Part shown: piece after piece, positions 8,184 through 14,024 of the stretch
Layout of the letters: the number at the start of each line of letters is the position of its first letter
Position numbering within the stretch: position 1 is the stretch's first letter
From: Clostridia bacterium
Lineage (GTDB): Bacteria; Bacillota; Clostridia; TANB77; CAG-508
Assembly: GCA_022791735.1 (NCBI GenBank)
Contig: JAAVZQ010000103.1
Span: 1 to 14,831 of the forward strand
DNA length: 14,831 nucleotides
Direction: 5' to 3'
Program-made: the position numbers and the translations under genes
The notes under the pieces: model-generated
The model's input: only the letters and a program-made list of their open reading frames with translations
The model's database searches: none
Told to the model about the DNA's origin: nothing

Positions 8184-8222
8184 AATTTACTAGGAAAGCA
8201 CTAACTTTCCTAGTAAATTAAA
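8181..8222. repeat. Perfect 18-bp hairpin
   Basis: The arms 8181-8198 and 8205-8222 are exact inverted repeats (TTTAATTTACTAGGAAAG) around a six-base loop. The left arm shares three T residues with the preceding terminator stem, so the two hairpins compete at their border. Confidence 0.7.
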
Positions 8223-8235
8223 ATGGCTAAACGCT

Positions 8236-8282
8236 TGCCCTCTAAGATTTCTCGCCTTTAGGCTCGAAACTTAGATCGGGCA
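8236..8282. repeat. Interrupted nested hairpin
   Basis: TGCCC/GGGCA, TCTAAG/CTTAGA, TTTC/GAAA and GCC/GGC pair in order with small internal loops. This gives a structured 47-base RNA or cruciform. I recognise no known riboswitch or RNA family. Confidence 0.5.
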
Positions 8283-8310
8283 GAACAAAGAGCGCCGAGG
8301 CGCTTTGTTC
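8283..8310. terminator. GC-rich hairpin after the DUF4241 gene
   Basis: GAACAA and AGCGCC pair with GGCGCT and TTGTTC around GAG, with a two-base bulge (8289-8290). It lies immediately beyond the DUF4241 stop. The T-rich tail (CTTTATTTAT) is on the plus side, so it is a better terminator for rightward transcription. Confidence 0.5.
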
Positions 8311-8311
8311 T

Positions 8312-9010
8312 TTATTTATCATATAATTCTGGATTAACCATTGGCACGATTAATTCACAAATTTCATTTTTTTCATCATATCCCCAATAACTTTGATAAA
8401 ATCCATCTCCAAACCCACTAGCTATCATTACCATTTTATTTTTGCTAGTTGGATTAGTCCATTCTATAAAATCTCCACCTTCTCTTTGATATTGTGGCAA
8501 TTTAAGTTCACTATCTTTAAAAAATTGTTCGAAATAGTCATCATAATGGTTTTTATTAGGATTTTTAGTATACCAATCATCTATGAATTCTATATATTCT
8601 TTTGCTACTTGTGCATCACAAAAACACATCATACCTGCGTCAACTGAAAAGCCTGAATATTTACTTTCTTCTGCTTTTGCACAAATATATTTTATAGCTT
8701 TTGTATTTTTAATTTTTAGCCTTGCTGTACACATACGAATTCCAACATATTCATTTCTACATATTGCAACTTCTACTGGATATTTTCCCTTAGGTATTGC
8801 TTCTGTTAAAATAAAATAGTCCCTACCTGCTAAATGGCATAAAGGATCAGCAACTGCTATTTTACCAGTTGGGCAGTCTATATCCCCTACTTTTAAATAA
8901 AATCTAGTATTAGTTTTTACAAATTGTTTATCTATTATTTCAGGTTCTATCTCAATTTGACTTATATATTCAAGATTTTGTTTAAATATTTCTTGTATAT
9001 TCATTTCCAT
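8312..9010 (-). CDS. DUF4241 domain protein
   Basis: This is a 232-residue soluble protein spanned by a DUF4241 domain. Signs are the early GDIDCPTGKIAVADPL segment (the ADP start of the family core), the central KGKYPVEVAI strand, SGFSVDAGMMCFCD, and the C-terminal SGFGDGFYQSYWGYD. The function is unknown. Family members occur alone or near immunity-type genes, but nothing here points to a toxin system. The start ATG (MEMN) follows an AAAGGA box at about 11 bases; the second ATG two codons later is an equal alternative. It follows the methyltransferase gene by 16 bases and is probably in one operon with it. No CGG lies in this gene. Confidence 0.82.
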   Translation of the reverse strand: MEMNIQEIFKQNLEYISQIEIEPEIIDKQFVKTNTRFYLKVGDIDCPTGKIAVADPLCHLAGRDYFILTEAIPKGKYPVEVAICRNEYVGIRMCTARLKIKNTKAIKYICAKAEESKYSGFSVDAGMMCFCDAQVAKEYIEFIDDWYTKNPNKNHYDDYFEQFFKDSELKLPQYQREGGDFIEWTNPTSKNKMVMIASGFGDGFYQSYWGYDEKNEICELIVPMVNPELYDK

Positions 9011-9026
9011 AATTATATCATTCCTT

Positions 9027-9617
9027 TCAAATAACTTTGCTTATACAAAGTCCATCCCCAACTTCTAAAATTTCGCTCTCAAGGCTCGGATTTTCTAAAG
9101 CTATATGTATATATTCTCTTAAGTTTCTAACGGCTGTACGTTGTTTATGCTTGTTGTAGTCACTCATTACATATCCTTTATATAAAATATTGTCTGCAAT
9201 AATTAATGTACCTGGTTTTGACATACGAATTGCTTCATTTAAGAAAAATGGATATTTGCCTTTTGCTGCATCTATAAATATCATGTCATATTTTTTATCA
9301 AAGCTTGGAAGTATTTCCACTGCATCTCCGAATGAATACATTTATCTTTTTGTCTAACTTCATGTCTTGGATATTTTGAATTGCTGTTTTTGCTCTTTCT
9401 TCATCTCTTTCTATTGTATCTATTTGACCGGTTATCAGTTAAAAATTTTGAAAAACATATTGCTGAATATCCGTACTGCTGTACCTATTTCTAATATGTT
9501 CTCTATATGCATATCTTTTAATCTTTTTTCTAGTACTTCTAGTGTCTCATCCATGATTATTGGTATGTGCTCGTCTAGGGCTTTTTGCTTTATTTCTTGA
9601 AATTTTGTATTATTCAT
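9027..9617 (-). CDS. trmR: TrmR-like tRNA 5-hydroxyuridine methyltransferase, three CGGN +1 sites
   Basis: Three +1 shifts (9470-9473, 9427-9430, 9327-9330) join fragments into a 195-residue class I SAM methyltransferase of the O-methyltransferase 3 family. Motif I is ILEIGTAVGYSA, the next acidic strand IDTIERDEE, then VFIGDAVEILPSF. The family hallmark DMIFIDAAKGKYPFF follows, with IIADNILYKGYV after it. This is close to Bacillus YrrM (TrmR), which converts ho5U to mo5U at tRNA wobble position 34. The U32 gene nearby would make the ho5U. AAGGAG precedes the ATG at 9617. Read in frame 0 the protein would stop at 60 residues, just after motif I. Three breaks in 195 codons, all at CGGN, is the densest case in the window. 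Confidence 0.88.
9327..9330 (-). other. CGGA +1 site, methyltransferase residue 96
   Basis: ATT-[CGGA]-GAT GCA gives VFI-G-DAVEIL. The glycine before D-A is a family constant. Confidence 0.9.
9427..9430 (-). other. CGGT +1 site, methyltransferase residue 63
   Basis: AAC-[CGGT]-CAA gives LTDN-G-QIDTIE, the turn before the acidic ribose-binding strand. Glycine is usual there (D-G-x-h-x-T-h-E). Confidence 0.88.
9470..9473 (-). other. CGGA +1 site, methyltransferase residue 49
   Basis: GTA-[CGGA]-TAT TCA restores EIGTAV-G-YSA, the last glycine of SAM-binding motif I. An arginine there would clash with cofactor binding. Confidence 0.92.
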
Positions 9618-9630
9618 TGTTTTACTCCTT

Positions 9631-9661
9631 AAAAATTAGCAAGGATAAAAATCCTCGCTAA
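9631..9661 (-). terminator. Hairpin with T-run before the methyltransferase gene
   Basis: On the minus strand an 11-bp stem (9636-9646 with 9651-9661, one mismatch) is followed by TTTTT (9631-9635). It would end the typA transcript, or act as an attenuator, since the methyltransferase ribosome-binding site follows directly. Confidence 0.55.
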
Positions 9662-9675
9662 AATATGTATCACAT

Positions 9676-9801
9676 AAATTTCGAAAAGAATTAGTATATT
9701 GCTAGGCATTTTAACTTAGAAATACCGGAGGTGTGCTCATGCACGTTGAGGATTTTCTAAGTTAAAATAACAACGCAAGATGCTGATTATCTTCGAAATT
9801 T
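9676..9801. repeat. Large nested palindrome downstream of typA
   Basis: A 126-base element has 10-bp perfect ends (AAATTTCGAA 9676-9685, TTCGAAATTT 9792-9801). A perfect inner 15-bp inverted repeat (9708-9722 with 9754-9768, ATTTTAACTTAGAAA) encloses GTGC-TCAT-GCAC at its tip. It starts within two bases of the typA stop. I see no tRNA or ORF in it. It could be a folded RNA or a small non-autonomous mobile element. It differs from the ATTCACAGC family. Confidence 0.65.
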
Positions 9802-9802
9802 T

Positions 9803-11618
9803 TTATTTATTTCTGTTTGCTCTTTCTCTTTCCTTTGAATCCAATATCTTTTTTCTAAGACGTAAGTTTTGTGGTGTAACTTCTACAAGTTCATCATCTT
9901 GGATAAATTCTATTGCTTTTTCTAGTGACATTTGAATTGGTGGTACTAGACGTAAAGCATCATCAGAACCAGAAGCTCTAGTGTTTGTTAAATGTTTTTC
10001 TTTACATACATTTATTGCTAAATCTTCTCCTCTTGAATTTAGCCCTACTATCATACCTTCATAAACTTCTACACCTGGTCCAATAAATAGTTCTCCTTTA
10101 TCTTGTGCATTGTATAGACCATAAGTTACAGCTTTTCCACTTTCAAATGCAACTATTGTTCCTCTACTTCTTGCTGTTATTTCTCCTTTATATGGCTCAT
10201 AAGTATCAAATATATGGTTCATTGTTCCATTTCCTTTAGTGTCTGTCATGAATTCTGAACGATAGCCAATTAATCCTCTTGCAGGTATTCTAAATTCTAT
10301 TTTTGTGTGACCATCTTCTGCTGGTTCCATATTTGTCATTTCTGCTTTTCTTTTTCCTAGCTTTTCAATAACATTTCCAACAAATTCATCTGGAACATTT
10401 ACAACTAATCTTTCTATTGGTTCACATTTTACACCATTTATTTCTTTAATTATAACTTTTGGACGTGAAACTAATAATTCAAATCCTTCTCTTCTCATTG
10501 TTTCTATTAATACTGATAAATGTAATTCTCCGGCGTCCTGCAACTTCAAAGCTATCTGGAGCAGCAGTTTCTGTAACTCTTAAGCTTACATTTCTTTCAA
10601 GTTCTTTAAATAGTCTATCTCTTATATGTCTTGATGTTACAAATTCTCCTTCTCTTCCTGCAAGTGGACCATTGTTTACACTAAATGTCATTGTAACAGT
10701 TGGCTCATCTATATCAACAAAATCTATTTTTTCAATATGCTCTGTATCACAAATTGTTTCTCCAATATTAATATCAGAAATACCTGCAAATTCAATTATG
10801 TCTCCTGCTTTTGCTTCTTCTACTTCAACTTTTTCTAATCCCACATGTGTATATACTTTTGCAATTTTTCCATTTGTAGTTTTTCCATCTTTTTTGCATA
10901 CTGCAACTTGCATACCTGTTCTAATAACACCACGTTCTAGTCTTCCTACTGCTATTCTTCCAACATAATCATCATAATCTATATTAGATACAAGCATTTG
11001 CATTGGTCCTTCTTCATCACATGCTGGCGGATTTATATTATCTATTATTGTTTTAAATAATACTTCCATATTGCCATCAGCGTCACTCATTTTTAATTTT
11101 GCAATACCTTGTTTTCCTGACGCATATACAACCGGAAAATCTAGTTGCTCATCATTTGCATCTAACTCTATAAATAGTTCTAATACTTCATCAACAACTT
11201 TTGCTGGATTAGAACCTGGTCTATCTATTTTATTTATAACAACAATTGGTTTTAAGTTTAATGCTAATGATTTTTTTAACACTTCTCTTGTTTGAGGCAT
11301 TGTTCCTTCAAAAGCATCTACTAAAAGTAAAACTCCATCAACTGTTTTTAAAACTCTTTCTACTTCTCCTCCAAAATCAGCGTGTCCTGGTGTATCTACT
11401 ATATTTATTTTTATATCATTATACATTACTGATGTATTTTTAGAAAGAATTGTAATTCCTCTTTCTTTTTCTAAATCATTTGAATCCATAACTCTTTCTG
11501 CGACTTGTTCATTATCCCTAAAAACATGACTTTGTTTTAAAAGTTCATCTACAATTGTAGTTTTTCCATGGTCAACGTGTGCAATTATTGCTATATTTCT
11601 AATATTTTTATTGTTCAT
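9803..11618 (-). CDS. typA: TypA/BipA translational GTPase, one CGGN +1 site
   Basis: With a +1 shift at 10529-10532 the gene encodes 604 residues, a standard TypA length. GTPase motifs are AHVDHGKT (residues 13-20), ERGITI, DTPGHADF, NKID and ASGK. The beta-barrel and EF-G-like domains follow, then the TypA-specific C-terminus (RIPARGLIGYRSEF, TNTRASGSDDALRL). TypA binds the ribosome and aids assembly and translation under stress or cold. AAGGAG precedes the ATG at 11618, and a consensus promoter lies at 11653-11681. Frame 0 would end the protein at 379 residues, with 17 unrelated residues after the break. All conserved blocks on both sides are intact, so the gene looks functional. Confidence 0.95.
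10529..10532 (-). other. CGGA +1 site, TypA residue 363
   Basis: GGA CGC-[CGGA]-GAA TTA restores VAGR-G-ELHLSVLIE, one of the most conserved blocks of TypA and EF-G. The break could also be placed one base earlier (extra C after CGC), with the same result. Confidence 0.93.
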
Positions 11619-11652
11619 CCTTTTATCTCCTTTTATTGAAAATCAATAATGT

Positions 11653-11681
11653 ATTATATATCAAATCTCCTCATTTGTCAA
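11653..11681 (-). promoter_or_regulatory. Consensus sigma-A promoter of typA
   Basis: Perfect TTGACA (11676-11681), a 17-base spacer and perfect TATAAT (11653-11658) on the minus strand. The -35 lies within the last codons of plsC. The leader would be about 28 bases. Confidence 0.85.
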
Positions 11682-12257
11682 GCGTATCATCTCATCCATA
11701 ACCTTCTTACTTAATGTATCTAGAGTTTCTTTCTCTCCTTTTTTAGCTTTAAACTCACTAAAGTCCATTGGCTTCCCTATATTTATCTTTACTTTAGAAA
11801 AAATTTTATACTTTTTCTTAGCTTGAATTCCAACAGGTATAATTTCCGCACCTGACATAAGGCTCATAAGCACTGCTCCATTTTGTATTTTCCCTTTTTT
11901 CTCTATCCCGTTACGTGTACCTTCTGGAAATAACAATACAATATGATTTTCTTTTAAGACTTTAGTTGTAGTTTTTAAAAGGCTTGTATCATGTTTTCCT
12001 CTTTTAACTGGTATAACTTTTGTTCTTTTTGCTAACCATTTTACAAATCCATTTATAAAAAGTTCTTCTTTTGCTAAAACATATACATCATTTCTTTTTA
12101 ATGCACCTACCATAGTCGGAGGATCCCAATTACTAATATGGTTTGGACATACCAAATAGGCTTTTCCTTTTTCTATGTTTTCTTTTCCTACTACTTTTAC
12201 TCTAAATAATATTATAGTTACTATTTTTAGTACAGATTTTATAAAAGCTCTTATCAT
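11661..12257 (-). CDS. plsC: 1-acyl-sn-glycerol-3-phosphate acyltransferase
   Basis: This is a 198-residue protein with a short N-terminal membrane-associated helix (AFIKSVLKIVTIILF). Motif I of acyltransferases is NHISNWD (H40 and D45, HX4D), motif III is FPEGTRNG and motif IV is IIPVGIQ. It acylates lysophosphatidic acid to phosphatidic acid at the membrane. The start is the ATG at 12255-12257 with AGGGGG before it; an upstream in-frame ATG at 12293 lacks a site and overlaps a repeat. The plsC-after-cmk order is common in Clostridia. An AAC-GGG pair carries CGG across codons and is read normally. Confidence 0.92.
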   Translation of the reverse strand: MIRAFIKSVLKIVTIILFRVKVVGKENIEKGKAYLVCPNHISNWDPPTMVGALKRNDVYVLAKEELFINGFVKWLAKRTKVIPVKRGKHDTSLLKTTTKVLKENHIVLLFPEGTRNGIEKKGKIQNGAVLMSLMSGAEIIPVGIQAKKKYKIFSKVKINIGKPMDFSEFKAKKGEKETLDTLSKKVMDEMIRLTNEEI

Positions 12258-12287
12258 TTTTTGCCCCCTATATTCTAAATTATTACT

Positions 12288-12376
12288 ATTCACAGCAAAA
12301 TAAACTTAAAGTCCACGTAGGGTAGTTCTATTAATAATTACCTGTGACAGGACAGACGATATTTTAAGCGGTGAAT
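12288..12376. repeat. Palindromic intergenic element, copy 2
   Basis: This 89-base copy has ends ATTCACAGC (12288-12296) and GCGGTGAAT (12368-12376). It contains TTAAAGTCCACG, a hairpin GGTAGTT/AATTACC (12321-12327, 12336-12342) and GACAGGACAGACGAT. The outer stem is imperfect in contrast to copy 1. It lies inside the cmk-plsC operon. Confidence 0.75.
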
Positions 12377-12388
12377 AATAACGTTAAA

Positions 12389-13060
12389 TTATTTGTGCCA
12401 TGCATTCCTTATTATCTTTTCTATTTCATCTACTACTTCTTCTATATTCATATTAGTAGTATCAACTAATATAGCATCTTTTGGCTTTACAAATGGTGCA
12501 ATTTCTCTTTCTGTTTCTAATTTATGCCTTTCTATTATACTTGATAGCACTTCTTCATAAGGTGTATCTATCCCTTTTCCTAAATTCTGCTTGTATCTTC
12601 TTTTTGCTCTTTCTTCTAAAGAGCAATCTAGAAATATCTTAATATCTGCATTAGGAAAAACTACTGTGCCAATATCTCTACCTTCCATTACAATATCATT
12701 ATCTTGTCCTATTTTTTGCTGAATTGGTGTAAGTTTATCTCTTACAATTTTGAGTGCGGCAAATTTTGCAACTAAATTATCTACTTTCTCTGTCCTTATT
12801 TCTTTTGATACATCTAATCCATTTAAAAATACTTTTTGGTTTCCACCTTCATGTATAAGTTTTATATCTATATTTTCTAATACTTGTTTTATTTTGCTTT
12901 CCTCATCAACTGAAACCCCTTTATTAATGCACTCTAATGTAACACATCTATACATTGCTCCTGTATCTATGTTTATTAGTCCTGTTCTTTCAGATATTCG
13001 TTTAGTTACAGTTCCTTTTCCAGTTCCTGCTGGTCCATCTATTGCTACTATGAATGACAT
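12389..13060 (-). CDS. cmk: Cytidylate kinase
   Basis: This is a 223-residue (d)CMP kinase. The P-loop is GPAGTGKG (residues 9-16), followed by INIDTGAMYRCVT, the CMP-binding MEGRDIGTVVFP and the lid ERAKRRYKQN. It phosphorylates CMP and dCMP with ATP. The length is normal and no frame break is present. GGAGGAAT precedes the ATG. It is flanked on both sides by ATTCACAGC elements, between the Asp23-like gene and plsC. Confidence 0.95.
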   Translation of the reverse strand: MSFIVAIDGPAGTGKGTVTKRISERTGLINIDTGAMYRCVTLECINKGVSVDEESKIKQVLENIDIKLIHEGGNQKVFLNGLDVSKEIRTEKVDNLVAKFAALKIVRDKLTPIQQKIGQDNDIVMEGRDIGTVVFPNADIKIFLDCSLEERAKRRYKQNLGKGIDTPYEEVLSSIIERHKLETEREIAPFVKPKDAILVDTTNMNIEEVVDEIEKIIRNAWHK

Positions 13061-13090
13061 TTTTATTCCTCCATTTTATAATTCTATAAT

Positions 13091-13155
13091 ATTCACAGCT
13101 AGAATTTCTTAAAGTCCGCGACAGGATGACATCATCTAAATAAAAAGCTGTGAAT
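13091..13155. repeat. Palindromic intergenic element, copy 3 (short form)
   Basis: This 65-base copy has perfect 10-bp ends (ATTCACAGCT, AGCTGTGAAT). It keeps TTAAAGTCCGCG and GACAGGAtGAC but lacks the central hairpin seen in the two longer copies. It lies between cmk and the Asp23-like gene. Confidence 0.75.
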
Positions 13156-13164
13156 GTTATACTA

Positions 13165-14016
13165 TTATTTTTCTAGTTTTTCTTCTGGTACATATATCCC
13201 CTTTGCCACAATATCCATATGTACAATATTCATTGCAGTTAAATTTTCTATTTCTTTTTTGCATTTTTCCTTGAAATTCGTTAAAGTTTTTAATATGTTT
13301 ACACCATATTCTACTATTACCTCAATATATATGCTTGGACCTTCTTCATATTTAGTAATTCTCATCTTGCCAAGCTTATGTATTCCTTGTACCTTATATG
13401 CCATATATTCTATTATCTGTCTAAAAACTGAATCTGATATTGTAAAATTGCCCATATAGCTAAAAGTTGGGCGTATAATTGATTTTTCAGTAATATATGG
13501 ATCCTTCCCTATTCCTTTTGATTTAAAAATTTGTAGCGGATCTAATATATATCCTGAAAAGTCTTTTTTTATCTCAAAAGTTGGAACTGGTATAACATGC
13601 TTTCCTTCTGTTACACGTATTCTCCTTGCTGTTTGTATTTCTTCTTCTGTTGCAATTTCATCAATACGTATAATTTTAGATATTTTAGGAAGTCCTAAAT
13701 TCTCTGCAATTTTATGTACCATATTGTCAGAAGTTCCAAGTATCATAATGCTTTCAGGTTTATACTTTTTAATTGCAGTTACAACAACTGCTTTTTCATC
13801 TTCACTTTGAAAAAGTGCTTTTTTTACTGTTTCTATTTTAGTTGGTGCTTTTTTTGCAGATGAACCTGCAATTACTTCACTTTCCTTTATAAAAAGGCCA
13901 TCATCTATTATATAACTTATGTTATTTTCACTTGCAACATATTGTGCTCTATAACTCTTGCCTGTACCCGATGGTCCTACAAATGCATAAACTTTTATAC
14001 TTTTAAGACTCCACAT
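13165..14016 (-). CDS. P-loop ATPase fused to an Asp23/Gls24 domain
   Basis: This 283-residue protein has an N-terminal nucleotide-binding domain with Walker A GPSGTGKS (residues 14-21) and a hydrophobic strand SIMILGTSDN. A C-terminal Asp23/Gls24-like domain (about 190-280) includes TISDSVFRQIIEYMAYKVQGI and a repeated strand pattern ending VHMDIVAKGIYV. The Asp23 family is linked to the envelope and alkaline stress. This fused form is found in Clostridia, and its biochemical role is not known to me. GGAGGA precedes the ATG and overlaps the stop region of the upstream membrane gene, so they are likely one operon. The TCG-GGT in the P-loop region holds CGG across codons and is read normally. 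Confidence 0.8.
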   Translation of the reverse strand: MWSLKSIKVYAFVGPSGTGKSYRAQYVASENNISYIIDDGLFIKESEVIAGSSAKKAPTKIETVKKALFQSEDEKAVVVTAIKKYKPESIMILGTSDNMVHKIAENLGLPKISKIIRIDEIATEEEIQTARRIRVTEGKHVIPVPTFEIKKDFSGYILDPLQIFKSKGIGKDPYITEKSIIRPTFSYMGNFTISDSVFRQIIEYMAYKVQGIHKLGKMRITKYEEGPSIYIEVIVEYGVNILKTLTNFKEKCKKEIENLTAMNIVHMDIVAKGIYVPEEKLEK

Positions 14017-14024
14017 ATTTCCTC

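Noticed and set aside
10459..10968. 169-residue plus-strand ORF opposite typA
   Set aside because: It is low-complexity Ser/Thr/Leu antisense to highly conserved TypA sequence, so it is a shadow.
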